Shown here: one piece after another, positions 1 to 15,962 of the stretch | How positions within the stretch are numbered: the stretch's first letter is position 1 | Layout: every line of letters begins with the position of its first letter | Assembly (NCBI GenBank): GCA_019973155.2 | Contig: BPQB01000006.1 | Location: 744,001 to 808,000 of the forward strand | Reading direction: 5' to 3' | Source: Phanerochaete sordida | Lineage: Eukaryota; Basidiomycota; Agaricomycetes; Polyporales; Phanerochaetaceae | DNA: 64,000 bases | Made by a program: the position numbers and the translations under genes | Notes under the pieces: model-generated | What the model was told of the DNA's origin: nothing | The model's input: the letters and a program-made list of their open reading frames with translations, nothing else | Databases searched by the model: none

Positions 1-181
1 TCCGACCTCATTCGAGGAGCCACTACTGGACACAACCTTTACTGTTGTTGTCGACGAGAATGGAGGAGTTGTCTCGGTGGTTCAACTCGGACTTGCGTCC
101 CAGGACGTTTTGCAAAAATGTATCGCGACCGCGAAAAGTCGCTGTATAGAGCTAGGCAAGCAAGTGTATGCTGCCTCATGA
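1..181 (+). CDS. RNase PH-type RNA exosome subunit, C-terminal fragment (Rrp43-like)
   Basis: The window opens inside a coding exon; the frame starting at base 2 runs to a TGA at 179-181 and gives the last 59 residues of a protein. It contains FEEPLLDTTFTVVVDENG followed by VVSVVQLGL and a helix ending in ATAKSRCIELGKQV. This arrangement (acidic loop, beta strands, then a C-terminal helix) is that of the catalytically inactive RNase PH-fold subunits of the eukaryotic 3'-5' RNA exosome ring, which works in nuclear and cytoplasmic RNA decay. The wording is nearest to Rrp43/EXOSC8, but Rrp42 or Rrp45 cannot be excluded from the tail alone. The 5' part lies outside the window. Confidence 0.6.
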   Translation, partial: PTSFEEPLLDTTFTVVVDENGGVVSVVQLGLASQDVLQKCIATAKSRCIELGKQVYAAS

Positions 182-466
182 GGTGTTACCCCGTTTCCTT
201 CGACTGAACAGCCCGTTTAACGGTGAAGACTGCGGCACATGGGATACATGATAGCTGTGGTGAGACAAGAGTTCATCTCAGCCCTTGAGCTGGATGAACG
301 ACGTGCCAGCAACTTCGCCAGAAATAACAAGATATATACCGGAATAAGTACTAAGAAGATCTACTGTACTCTATTAGCTCTTGGCGACAATAGGTACAGC
401 ACGCGAACAGTCCAAGAAAATGCGAACAAATACAACATGTACGATAACTGGGAGCAACGATGCCGT

Positions 467-5348
<4,882 letters not shown>

Positions 5349-6131
5349 ATGCCGTCCCACCAACTGAGTATGTGACCTGCGATGCACTGTGACCGTAGAG
5401 CTCAGTCGACCGACTTCGTATAGCTTTCGTGACGGGCAATCGCATGAAGCTCCAGGAAGTGCGAGCTATCCTAGAGAATGCGGATGTCGACCTCACTTCG
5501 CAGGACCTGGATGGTGTGACGCCCACTGCTATTCCCGTGATGCAAGTCTGATTAACATGAACGCCAGTGCCCGAGCTTCAAGGATCAACGGAAGAAGTCG
5601 CCCGCGAGAAGTGCCGCAGAGCTGCAGAGCTTCTGCAGGGCCCGTGTATCACTGAAGACACGGCCCTCTGCTTCGAGGCTTTGAACGGTCTGCCTGGCCC
5701 TTATATCAAGCACTTCTTAAAGGGCCTGGGTCTGGACGGTATGCTTGAAGATGCTCATACGTCTAACGTGTCTCTCATCGCTGCCATAGGCCTGAACACC
5801 CTCCTACAGGGCTTCCCAACCACCAAGGCCTGGGCACTCTGCACGTTTGCATACAGCGCGGGCCCTGGTACCGAGCCTATCATCTTCGAGGGGCGTGTTG
5901 ACGGAAAGATTGTGCCACAAAGGGGAGCTGAAGTATTCGGCTGGAATCCCATATTCGAGGTCGAAGGCACAGGCAAGACGTACGTCCTGACACGGCGAGA
6001 TATCGTATCATCGCGCTGACATGTCCGTCCTTAGATTTGCTGAGATGTCTGAGGAGGAAAAGAACAGCTGTTCTCATCGCTATCGCGCCCTGGAGAAGGT
6101 CTTGGCCTTCCTCCGCGAACACAAGCCGTAA
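5349..6131 (+). CDS. HAM1: Inosine triphosphate pyrophosphatase (HAM1/ITPA)
   Basis: The enzyme hydrolyses (d)ITP and XTP to monophosphates and so keeps deaminated purines out of nucleic acids. I assemble exons 5349-5367, 5424-5513, one from 5568, and a last one ending at TAA 6129-6131. The start [20 protein letters not shown] gives the substrate-loop motif TFVTGN after joining A|CT across the first intron. Further family hallmarks are [30 protein letters not shown], a [15 protein letters not shown] segment, FGWNPIFE and a C-terminal [15 protein letters not shown] motif reached through an intron starting at about 5971. The length of about 190 residues is usual for the family. Introns are about 50-57 nt. 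It is cytosolic in known homologues. Confidence 0.95.
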
Positions 6132-6212
6132 CGCAAGAACCGAGCCACGACCTGTGCTGACATTTCACTTAGACTGATAGATTACATTCAGACCTTGGGA
6201 TATAAAGGACTT

Positions 6213-7057
6213 CTACAACCTCGAAGCAGCCCTCTGCGCCGCAGCCTGGTGACCACCTTTCGTTGTCGTCATAGTGTGCACACCGGAGAAGAGCAGCTTC
6301 CCGGTAGCTTTGTCGTAGACCTAAGAAGCAAAATGGTCAGCAGCGCGACATCGACATCAGTTTGGGGCGTTCGACCTCTGCTCTGGCGGTGAGTACTCTT
6401 CCTCGTATCGTGAGGGTGGTGGCGACTATTCTCAGCGTCATTCCGCTGGAGGAAAGACGTCACTTGTGTCGCCTTCAGCAATCAACCTTCACGTACAGTA
6501 ATGCTGGCGCATGGTATTTCACTTCTAGGGCCTGCGACGCGCCCTCTATGTCTTGGTTCAGAGTGCAGCCCAGCGCGTACAGCGCAGAACAAGTGCATCT
6601 ATTGGAAGCTATCAGGACCTCGACGCCAGCTCTCCATTGTACGCACATGTCGATGAAGTGCGCGACGCATGCGCCAGAGACGGTGTGGCCTCCCCTATTG
6701 AGCATCTCTAGCCCAAATCGCAAGGTGGGTCACGGGCAGTGCGCCTACGGACAGTCTGTCACCCTCACCATCGTGCACCGGGACGTCGTAGATTGTTTCC
6801 GCCTCGAGAGCATGCGCTTCCGCCCACGCACCCGGTGGCCCACCTCGCCTCCGGCGGACGTTGGCTTCGACGAGCTGGATGTGCCGCGCCTGCTCGTTTC
6901 CGAAGACATTTGTGCCCGCGCCCGCGTAGTAGGCGAGCGCGTTCACGTTCAGCTGGTTGACATCGTCCGTGCAGTTTCCGCGGACGGTGGATACGTCCTC
7001 GTTCGGGTGGCCTGCCTTGGGGAGGGTGCGCAGGCGGGCGAGAGGATCGGGCGACAT
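6213..7057 (-). CDS. Hotdog-fold thioesterase (PaaI/THEM2-like), copy 1
   Basis: This is a predicted acyl-CoA thioesterase of the PaaI/ACOT13 hotdog superfamily. The ATG at 7057 begins MSPDPLARLRTLPKAGHP. An N-terminal helical part is followed by NVFGNEQARHIQLVEAN, the central helix segment MLNRGGHTVSGACVAHFID, the strand ASQALEVKYHAPALL, GMTLRIVATTL and the final VYDKATGKLLFSGVHTM, ending in TAG at 6213-6215. Four short introns separate these blocks. In the family the central helix carries the HGG/N-D active-site motif; here it reads GHTVSGA...FID, so the usual HGG is altered by a small insertion, unless a splice site trims it. A TATATAG motif lies about 40 bp upstream (near 7095). A second copy lies at 9596-10361. 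The substrate is unknown. Confidence 0.75.
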
Positions 7058-7714
7058 GATGGAGCGTCGCGGCGGCACACTCGTGGGCTTGTGCTATATA
7101 GCACTCGTGCTCGTGAAATCCGGCAAGGTTCGGTGCGCACACCCCAGGTGTCAGAGGTTCGGGCGAGGCTCTCTGTGCGACTCCCGTCGCCGATGGCCCT
7201 GTGTACGACAGCCTTGCGCCACCAATAGAATCATCATTCGTTTCAGTAAAGCCGCTTGGAAGCCGCCCGAGCTTCGTCTGTGCGGACTTGTGGGCCTCAA
7301 CTGTTGAAGAGGTCGAGCACCTGTATCCGACGCGCACGCGTATGACGACAGAACATTATTCACAGCGAGCAGCGAGTACCGAGCGAGTACCGAAAGGCGG
7401 GAGGACTGGCCAGGCGCGCGCGATGCCACTTTGGTTGCCGAGCGCCCGTGCCGGCAACCAAAACGTGGGTCGATCGCGGTCCGCTTTTGGCAGGTATCGT
7501 CGTTCCGCGCCAGGATTTGCGGCACGACTGGGCGCTCTGCTCGTGAGTGCTCTTCGAGGTCTTCCGCTTCCCGCAGCCTCGACAGCCATAAATCCCAGCC
7601 ATGTCTCGCGGCCTGACCCACAACACTTCTCGCTCAGACCACCACCACCACACTAGACCACTACATCTTCTTACTTAGAACTTCTCCTAATCTTCACCGC
7701 GCTTTCGTGCCTCG
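7058..7714. promoter_or_regulatory. Divergent intergenic region (thioesterase copy 1 / kinase)
   Basis: About 650 bp separate the ATG of the leftward thioesterase from that of the rightward kinase. A palindromic GCTATATAGC lies near 7093-7102. CT- and CA-rich sequence precedes the kinase start. I see no coding exon. Confidence 0.45.
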
Positions 7715-9148
7715 ATGGTATCGTTCAGCAGCATCCTCCCCAACCAGCTCGGGTACACCCTCGCGACGCCTGAATTGAAGCTGCGCTTCATCCATCGCAT
7801 CGGCAAGGGGTCGTACGGGCAGGTCTATCTCGCCTGGGACATGTCCACCCCCGAGTCCGCGCCGCGCTTCTACGCCGTGAAGTGCACGCTCAAATACGAG
7901 CCCGGTACCGAGTACGCCGCCCTCCAGCAGAAGGAGGTCGCCCTCCACGGCGCGCTCTCCAGCCACCCGAGCATCACCACACTGCACTATATCGTCGAGG
8001 AGCAGTACTACCACTACATGGTGATGGAGTATCACGACGGCGGCGACCTCTACTCCGCAATCGTCGACCGCCAGACCTTCCACCACAACGACGACGCGGT
8101 CAAGGCCTCCTTCGTGCAGCTCATCGACGCCGTCCAGGCGTGCCATGACCTCGGCATCAGTCACCGCGATTTGAAGCCCGAGAACGTCATGTGCATGAAG
8201 GAGGACGGGCGTGTCTCCCTCTCGGACTTCGGGCTCGCCACCCAGTCGGGCTTGAGCGACAGCTACGGCTGCGGCAGCGCGCACTACATGAGCCCAGGTG
8301 AGTTCTCCCCTCTTGACACATCATGACATCTCGCTGACACCCCCGCAGAGTGCATCGGCTCCGTCGAGACCACCGCCCCGTACTCGCCACGGCGCTCCGA
8401 CATCTGGTCCCTCGGCATCATCCTCATCAACATGCTCACGCAGCGCAACCCGTGGCAGCTCGCGCACGCCGGCCGCGACGAGGGCTTCGCCGCGTACCTC
8501 CGCCGCCGCGGCGCATTCCTGCGCTCCATCCTCGCGCTCTCGGACGAAGCCGCCGCGCTCCTCGCGTGCATCCTCGACCCCGCGCCCGCGACCCGCATCA
8601 CCCTGCCACAGTTGCGCGCGCGCGTGCTCGCCGTGCGCACCTTCTTCCCACCCGACGGCCTCCCGGGCTGTGTACACGCGGCCGACGCGCTTCTCGGCGC
8701 GCCGCGCGAAGAGTCGCTTGTAGACGAGGAGGCGCCGTGGGCGGATGAGGAAGACGAGGATATCGCGGAGATCATGGAAGTCCCGCGCGAAGCCGTCGAT
8801 GCACAGCTCGCGCAGTTCGACATGGGTGCCGCCCGGTCCTCCTCGGCCGCGGCCTTCGTATCCGTCCCGCTCGACTCGTCGGTCGCGCACTCGCAGGCGA
8901 GCACGTTCGTCAACCAGAGCGCCTCGGTGTCATCCCTCGACACGGATGAGACGGCTCCGCCTGCGACACCCGTCTCTCCCGCGTCCGAAATCCCGCATGT
9001 CGTGCCGTACCTCACGCTGGACGCAGGAGAGACGCACATGCACGAGGAGGATGTGGTGACGCCGATGGCGGAGGATGGGCCTCAGGGTCGTATGTCCAAG
9101 GGCATGCGCAGGTTCGTCGGCGCTATGCGGAGAGTGGTGTGGGCATGA
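7715..9148 (+). CDS. Serine/threonine protein kinase, Ran1/Ksp1-like
   Basis: Two exons, 7715-8297 and 8349-9148, encode 460 residues. All kinase landmarks are present: glycine loop IGKGSYGQVYLAW, lysine in FYAVKC, catalytic HRDLKPENVM, DFGLAT and the activation segment YGCGSAHYMSPE, whose final Glu is made by the splice G|AG. Then follow SDIWSLGIILINMLTQRNPW and a subdomain XI region. The CGSxxYMxPE loop and PW motif resemble the fungal Ran1/Sks1/Ksp1 group that couples nutrient state to growth and meiosis; this placement is inference. The C-terminal 150 residues are acidic and Ser-rich, probably disordered, ending in a basic RMSKGMRRFVGAMRRVVWA stretch. The gene sits between two thioesterase paralogues. 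Confidence 0.92.
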
Positions 9149-9595
9149 TCTACAGATTCCCCTGTTCAAAAGTAATCCAGCACTGTATCAGCACTGTATA
9201 ATCGCCTGTAAACTTTGTATAATAGTAATTAGCAGTGAGCAATAATCGTGAAATACCTCATCGTCCCTTCTATGCTGCGCTGCAATCGTACCCTTCTGTA
9301 TGGATTGCTGCCTCGGTGGGTGGTATGCAGGACATGGCCCCATCCACGAATCGTAGTTTAACATGTTTTCGGCAAGGCTGCGCTCAGTGCGGCCATCTTC
9401 GCAGGAAACTTCCTGTGCGAGTACGTCTCACCCGAAGGGTTGTGTGCTGAAACGTATACGGAGTCGCAGCCTTGCAGTTGCCTTGCAGGGCCCAGTCGAG
9501 CCTGTAAAGCAAACATGGTATTGAAGAAGAACGCAAATACTTCCTGTGTACGATATGATACAATATTCGATGTTAAATATGATAGATCTGGCGTT
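9149..9595. other. Convergent intergenic spacer, no gene seen
   Basis: About 450 bp lie between the 3' ends of the kinase (+) and thioesterase copy 2 (-). AT-rich stretches around 9190-9230 and 9540-9595 fit 3'UTR/polyadenylation sequence for both genes. Nothing else is recognisable. Confidence 0.4.
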
Positions 9596-10361
9596 TTAAA
9601 GCTTTGGCTGAGATGGAGGCATCTTCATGTGCACGCCTGTGGCCACTATGCGCCCGTTCGTCACATCGAATACCTACGACCCGTGAGCTGGTGTTGTATG
9701 CATAGAGGGACAGCCTCACCTCTGATCTGACCGTCATGACGCGAGTGCCGAACGCCACGGACGTGTTGATTATTCTTAGCCTCGCGCCCCTGAAAGGTCT
9801 TCAGACACGGTTATCCGGCAAGGTTTGGGGAACTTACAGCACCGCCGGCGCGTGGAACGTGATATTCAGGGCCAGGGAGACGTGTTTCGCCAGCTCTGGC
9901 GAGCTGTTCGCGGCGATGAGGTTCAGGACGATGGACGTGCAGCTGTATGAAAGTCAATCTGACAGCCGCGCGCAGCGGGGAGCAGGGGACTCACATGTCA
10001 ATCAGAAACGACGTGCACCCTCCATGCATCGCGCCCAGATAGTTGCACATGTCTACAGCGCGCGACGGTAGTCAGTGGGACTGGCCTCGCGCCAGGGAGC
10101 GTGGCACGCACCGCGCGTCACGTCGGTCTCGAAGACGATGCGGCCCTCCTGCTTGCGGGGCACCTCGGGGTTGCCGAAGAGCTCGGCATGCGTGACCTCG
10201 AGGCGTGCGCAGACGGCGCGCGCGAAGCCCTGGCCCTGGGAGTTGTCGGACCACCAGCGGGCGACGGCGTCCTTGACGGCGCGGGGCACGTTGCCCGGCG
10301 CGGCGCGCATGCTGCGCGCGACGAGGTCCATGTCGTCGTCGTGCGGCTTCGGGTCGCTCAT
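9596..10361 (-). CDS. Hotdog-fold thioesterase (PaaI/THEM2-like), copy 2
   Basis: This second member of the same hotdog family starts at ATG 10361 (MSDPKPHDDDMDLVARSMRA). After splicing it shows FGNPEVPRKQEGRIVFETDV, then MCNYLGAMHGGCTSFLID, which has the intact HGG plus Asp active-site arrangement of ACOT13/PaaI enzymes. It continues with HVSLALNITFHAPAV, NTSVAFGTRVMTVRSE and a final VFDVTNGRIVATGVHMKMP, ending in TAA 9596-9598. Splices G|AC at about 10110 and phase-0 joins near 9665-9715 restore the frame. It is predicted to hydrolyse acyl-CoA thioesters; localisation is unknown. It shares block order with copy 1 but little close identity, so the duplication is old. Confidence 0.8.
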
Positions 10362-10884
10362 CGCGGGGGCTTCTCGCGGGCTATAAATGCGTGGGGAGCT
10401 GCCGGTGGGAGATTCGCGAGCGTGTGGGGAGCCATCCTGGCGGTCTGCTGAATACCACTCACGGCTATCCTCGCGGGCGTCTTCCGTCCGGCACTCGATG
10501 GCGCGTGTCAATGCACCGAGAGCGCGTACAATCACACGGCGAGCAGCACACGCTCTGCGTCGAAGGTTGTCGGGTAAAGAGTGGCAAGGACAGGCCCGAG
10601 CGTAGCATATTTAACAGACGGCTCCCCGTGCCGCCGCGGACATCCGCCCACTTGGCAAGCGGTTTTGTTGGACATGAAACAGTTTCGCATTCACAGTCGT
10701 CGGAGGGTACATATGCGAGACGTTTTCGAGACAGCGGACAGCAAGCGGACAGTCGGGGTGAGTACATGAGCGTGCGTAAGACACAGCCATAGCCCAGCAA
10801 GACAGTCCAGGGATCCATAGCGGCCAGAGGTTACGCGTGCGGCAAACCTGCCAAGGCGCAGAGCGCAACATCCCGGGCCGCCGC
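10362..10884. other. Intergenic spacer, no gene seen
   Basis: This 523-bp interval lies upstream of thioesterase copy 2 and downstream of the transporter stop. A CTATAAATG element occurs at 10381-10389, on the plus strand. Open frames here are short, lack homology that I recognise, and look like shadows. Confidence 0.35.
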
Positions 10885-13018
10885 TCACTTCGTCTTTACA
10901 GTCTCGATGTAATCGGTGTCGTCCTTGTCGAGGCTGTCCTTGCCAGCCGGAGTGACCGGTGTGGGATCCTCCTTCATCTCCTGCTCGACCCGCTTCTTCT
11001 GCACCTCCCGAATGTCGCCCTCGAACACTGCATGGCATGTAAGCATTTTGGCGAGTGGCAGTCGTGAGAACGCAGAACATACGGAAAGCGAGTTCCTCGA
11101 GGGACCGTCCGGACGTCTCTGGGAAAAGGAAGTATACGAAGACCGCCTCGAACACGAGGAAGATGCAGTAGCTGATGTAGTACTTCCAGCCTATGGAGAG
11201 GCTCGTCAGATGACTCAATGGGTGGCTTTTGGACGGCACGTACCAGCGTTGGCAATGCCGATAGGGTTGACGAACTGGTTGAAGAAGCCGGCAGCACGAC
11301 CCCACCATTGGAAGATCGCGATACCCTTCGCTCGGACGTGGAAGGGGAAAAGCTCGACGAGATAGGCTGGAATGGAAATAGGTCAATATCGACTTTCCTG
11401 ATCAGTGGGCACAGCCGGCACGTACTGTAGGTCAAGGCATTGTAGGCAAGGTTGTATGCCGGACTGTATAAGAAGATGAAGCTGCGAAGGCAGGTCAGGA
11501 GTGCAGCTCTATAAATGCGGCTCCGAAAACTTACGCAATGACGGCCCGCGAAGAAGCCTGGTCTCCGTCGATGCTGTACCGCGCACTCGCGATCGTCCAC
11601 CCCGTGAAGATCAGCAGCAGCGAAATCGTGCAGGTCTGTCGAAAGAAGCCGTCAGCACTCGCACGACCCGCCGCGCCAAAGTTAGCGCACCATGTATGCC
11701 GTGCGCCGGCGCATGCGCGGCACGGTCAGCGCGAGGGCCGTGGCGTTCACGAAGCCCCAGCACGTCATCGCGAGGTTAATTTCGCTCTTAACTCGGTTGT
11801 CCGTGATGCCGACATTGTCGAGGATCTTCGACAGGAAGTATGATGTCAGCCCGTTACCGGACCACTGCGTCGCGAGGCCCAGGAACGAGCCAATCAGCAG
11901 CCGCTTGCGCATGCCTGCGGGGCTCGTGTGAGCAGGGCCGCAGAGGCGATAGCGAGCGGGAGAGCATACCGGGGCTCGCGATGAGGTCCCGCCAGCCGTG
12001 CTTGGAGTTCTCCTTCTCGAGCTCGAGCGTCGCCTCGATCTCGGCGTACTCTGCCTTGACGAACACAGAGTCGAGGTCGCCCTCGGCGTGGTACTTGGCG
12101 AGGACGGCGTACGCCTCCTCGCCGCGGCCTTTTGAGATCAGCCACCTGGGATCCGCATGAGCAATCTCCGACATTAAGCACTCAATGAAGATCGCACCTG
12201 GGCGACTCTGGCAGGAACCAGATGAAGGTGACCTGCAGGAGGCTCGGCACGATCTGCAGGCACGACGGGATGCGCCAGCCCCAGGTACTCTTCATCGCGA
12301 ACGTGCCGAGAGTGACGCCGGCCGCGACGATGGCGCCGATGAACCACGACGCGTTGAACAGCGAGCCAATGCGCGCACGCTCGCGCGGGTGCGCCAGCTC
12401 GCCGATCATCGACGACGCCGCGACGATGGCGAACGGAATGCCGAAGCCGAGGAGAAAGCGCGCGATGACGAACATAGCGACTGGCGGACGTGGCGTCAGC
12501 GGTGGCAGACAGGAAGGCAGCGCGGAGACGTACAGTCCTGGGCCGCCATCTGCAGAATTGCGCCCACGATCATGATGGCGCTGCCGAACAGGATGGCCAT
12601 GCGACGCCCGAAGCGGTCAGAGACCCATGGGACGAAGGGTAGGGAGGCAATCGAGCCGAGCGAGTACAGCGAGGACATGAGACCCAGAATCGTAGAGTTA
12701 GGGTTGTGGAAGACTGTGGGTCCGTCGTGAGCCATCGTGCAGTGTAGAGGCGGCGGCACAACTCACAGGCGTTCCAAGAGTCTACGGCCTGGAGGCCGTT
12801 CATCATCGACGAGTCAAATCTAGGTGAGAGTTTCATGAGTGGCGCATTCATAGAGACGCTGCACTGGTGACCCACCCGCTAGTCATCTCGATGCCGATGC
12901 ACGTCGGGAACATGACGAGGTACAGCAGGCGCAAGTTGCGCTTCCGGTACCATGGTGTGTTGTCCGCCTCGGCGAGACGAGCAATGATCGGGTCTGTCGT
13001 TGCGCCACCGCCAGCCAT
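10885..13018 (-). CDS. Major facilitator sugar transporter (LAC12/hexose-permease type)
   Basis: The gene encodes a predicted 12-TM plasma membrane sugar:H+ symporter. Starting at ATG 13018 (MAGGGATTDPIIARLAEADN), spliced exons give LYLVMFPTCIGIEMTSG (TM1), then LPFVPWVSDRFGRRMAILFG (MFS motif D/RFGRR), ARFLLGFGIPF, GELAHPRERARIGSLFNASW and WRIPSCLQ, and a central loop ending in ESPR. The second half has GNGLTSYFLSKILDNVGI, FIFLYSPAYNLAYNALTY, VELFPFHVRAKG and FLFPETSGRSLEELAFLFEG, and ends VKTK with a stop at 10885-10887. PESPR and PETSGRSLEE are sugar-transporter signatures. The ERA/FNASWFIGA wording resembles basidiomycete lactose/cellodextrin permeases; the substrate cannot be told. Introns are about 50-80 nt. 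Confidence 0.9.
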
Positions 13019-13103
13019 GTCTGCGTCGCGGGTTCGTCGAGATGAGGAGGCGAGGCTTGCGAGGGGTATCTCCACGGAATGGCGAATGTCCCTCTGTCCA
13101 CGC

Positions 13104-13116
13104 AGGCCTATATAGC
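13104..13116 (-). promoter_or_regulatory. TATA-like element upstream of the sugar transporter
   Basis: The plus strand reads GGCCTATATAGCGGCC around here; on the minus strand this gives a TATATAG core about 90 bp before the transporter ATG, a plausible TATA box for a regulated gene. Confidence 0.45.
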
Positions 13117-14704
13117 GGCCCGCGCGGTGGTGGCCCGCCGTGTAGCATCCCGTATTCTCCAAGATATCGCCGCGCACAGGCTCTTGGCGGCCCTAGGCGC
13201 GGCGCCTCCGTCATGGGGACGTGAGAGGCCAGAGCTTACGTTGCCCGCGCGCGTGTGGACAGCACTGCTCCAAAAGTGTGTGCCGCAGGCGTGGCGCGCC
13301 GATCGCGGCTTCTATCGCGTCGGCCGTGGCCCCGCGAAGGTGCGGCATGTCGAGCAGGACCCCCAAAGACCCGCTGCGCAGGGGTGCGGGGAGCGTGCAC
13401 GGCAGGATGGTCGCACACTCTTGGCGGCGCGCGGCGGATCCTCGGGCGGACCGTCATTGAGTTCCCAGCGGCGTGGGGCCCCGCATCTGCCACGAGAGTG
13501 ATAGGTGGGTGTCTCATGGGCGGACAGAAATGGCAGGTGAGAATGTTGGCGCGAGTCTTGGAAGATCGGTGGACCCTGTCTTCCTGCCGTGCGGTCCGCT
13601 GGAAGAAAGAATTTTGCGTGCTGCAATCTTCAGCAGGAAAAAGTCGAGGATGCCGGCATGTCGAGTTGCCAGCCTTCGTTACCCAAGTCCGCCATCCGAT
13701 CGAGATGATCCTGGACGGTGCTGAGTGAGACCTCTGAGCTCCGGTGCGGACCATGAACGTGAAGTAAAGTTGATGGTGATGGGGACTGTCCCCTTGAGCT
13801 TTAGCTATCGCAGTAGATTTAGCTCTCGTACATGAGTGGATGGAAGTAACTACTCTGCTCACCAGGGGTTTACACCGTATGTTGCCATTTGAGCTCATGC
13901 CATTCGCGAAGATCGATAATGCCCAGACATGACGGTGAGGCAAATTTGGCTTTCGCCTTGGACTCCCGCAAGAAGAAACATATGTCGCTAAATCCTCGGC
14001 GACATGCGCATTACATCGACCAACTAGCAAGGCAAAAGCGAGTTCCTGCGCGGATGGACAGCGCGGCGCTATCGATTGCTGTTTCATTTGACTTAAAAGC
14101 TCCCGACCTATGTTCTTAAGAAGTTAGTGTTTTCTACCGGCCGTAGAAGGATCAATATCACGAACCACGAAGCCGACCTGCAGAAACCTAGATATGACTG
14201 CTAGGCACACATAAAGGCAGCTGTAGGAAGATCGGCGACGTCATCATCCCGGCATCACCTGCAAGGCGAACGGCAGGCTGATGCGCATGCAGACCACGAC
14301 CATTGATGCACCGAGGTCGACGGTCAAGCTGCGTGTGCCTGTGGCGTAGGCAGAAGATACCCTTGTAGAATGCTAGACGAGTTCGTATAAGGCCCTGTCA
14401 TCCAAATGACCTTCCGTTATGTCTTGCGGACCCTGAGCACATCTTCAAGTCGGTCGACATCGAGAGAGAACAGTTATGAGAGATGGTGGAGGTACGAGCC
14501 AAAGCGAAGACGCCGGCGTTCAAGCGTTCCGCGGAGTCTGTGCCCACTCGCCGAAAACAGCGCCCGAACCTTCTCATTGACCATGACGATGACGAGCGCA
14601 TCGCTCTTGCCGTCCACACACGCACACGCACCCTCCATGCTCAAATAGCAGGCGCGAGCGCATACAGCCGTCATTTTCATAGCCTGCCCTCACCAGCACA
14701 CACA
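13117..14704. other. Long intergenic region between transporter and dehydrogenase, no gene seen
   Basis: About 1.6 kb lie between two divergently transcribed genes. Several medium-length open frames exist on both strands, but they have biased composition, lack fungal-type introns and show no recognisable domain. The 5' half is GC-rich, the 3' half more AT-rich. It may hold regulatory DNA or a decayed gene. Confidence 0.35.
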
Positions 14705-15731
14705 ATGCCCTCGCTCGCTCAAATCCGCGCCTCCAACCTCAGCACCGCCGGCAGCCTGGCCTACCGCCCCGTCGCCGTCTTCGTCGGCGGCACCGCGGGC
14801 ATCGGCGCGGGCATGGCGCGCGCGTTCGCGCGCCACCGCAACGGCGACGCGCACATCGTGCTCGTCGGCCGCAACCGCGCGGCGGCGGAGGCGGTCCTCG
14901 CGTCGTTTCCCAAGCCCGCGGGCAAGGAGCCCCAGCACGAGTTCGTCGAGTGCGACCTCACGCTCATGCGCAACGTGCGCAAGACGACGGCGGAGCTGCG
15001 CGCGCGGCTGCCGCGCGTCAACTTCCTCGTGCTCTCGCCCGGCATCATGACGCTCGACGGGCGCACGGAGTCGGACGAGGGCATCGACCGCAAGATGGCG
15101 CTGCACTACTACGCGCGCTGGCGCTTCACATACGAGTACGCAGCCCCGTGATCCGTGCCCGGATCGTGCTAACGTATGCTCTCAGCCTCATCCCCTCGCT
15201 GCAGGCCGCAAAGGACGCCGGCGAAGACGCGAAGGTCATGTCCGTGCTGTCGGCGGGCACAGGCGAGGCGGGCGAGATGGACCTCGAGGACCTTGGCCTG
15301 AAGCACAGCTACTCGCTCTCCATGTGTGCGCGGGCGTGCTCCACCTACAACGACCTGATGGTGCAGGTACGCGATTTTTGCTCCGTGGAGTGCTACACCT
15401 GCTCATACAAGCACAGGCCTTTGCGGAGAAGTACCCCGACCTCGCGTTTACGCACGCCGCCCCGGGTGTGGTATCGACGAATCTCATGGACGGGATCGCG
15501 AAGTCACACTGGTCGGGGCGGATACTCAGCCCACTCGGGACTGCGCTTGCGTGCGTCGTCGGCATTTCTGCAGAGGACTGCGGCGACTACATGTGGCACG
15601 GACTGTACGCCGGTGCCAAGGGGTGGTTCCGCCGGAACAGGCATGGAGAGGATATCGGTGACAAGAATATATGGTCGACCCCAGAGGCAAAGACAAAGCT
15701 CTGGGAGCACACGCTGGAAGTGACTTCGTAG
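14705..15731 (+). CDS. Short-chain dehydrogenase/reductase (fungal SDR, atypical active site)
   Basis: Three exons (14705-15135, 15186-15366, 15417-15731) give 308 residues. The N-terminal Rossmann fold has VFVGGTAGIGAGMARAFARH (the GxxxGIG nucleotide-binding motif), VLVGRNRAAAEAV, then a D-L pair (FVECDLTLMRNV) and LSPGIMTLDGRTESDEGID. After the second exon come VMSVLSAGTGEAGEMDLEDL and TYNDLMVQ, then HAAPGVVSTNLMDG. A Tyr is present, but the classical YxxxK lysine position is Met (YNDLM), so either the lysine is replaced or this subfamily uses another residue. It is probably an NAD(P)-dependent oxidoreductase of unknown substrate. The last 60 residues (WFRRNRHGEDIGDKNIW) are typical of these fungal SDRs. 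Confidence 0.87.
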
Positions 15732-15962
15732 GAACTATATTTTTGGTATTTTATGTTCTGGATTCGACGCAGGCCTACTGTAATAGTTATGACATGCTGC
15801 CTAGTATCGCGCTTTAAGTTTGGATGTTGAAGTCACGCAGCCAGAGCTCACACGACAGACTGCTCTGCTCATCGTCAAGTATACATACAATCATAGGTAG
15901 AAGTGTAGCAAATACAATAATGTAACGGTAATCCTGAGCCCAAGTACGCACATCGATCGAGC

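Noticed and set aside
7058..7078. Start of thioesterase copy 1 at 7078
   Set aside because: That codon is GTG; the ATG at 7057 is used.
6362..7228. 288-residue plus-strand frame
   Set aside because: It lies antisense to the exons of thioesterase copy 1 and has no recognisable domain.
13236..14087. 283-residue open frame (-) in the transporter/dehydrogenase spacer
   Set aside because: Composition is Arg/His/Pro-biased, no domain, no introns; it reads as a GC-rich shadow frame.
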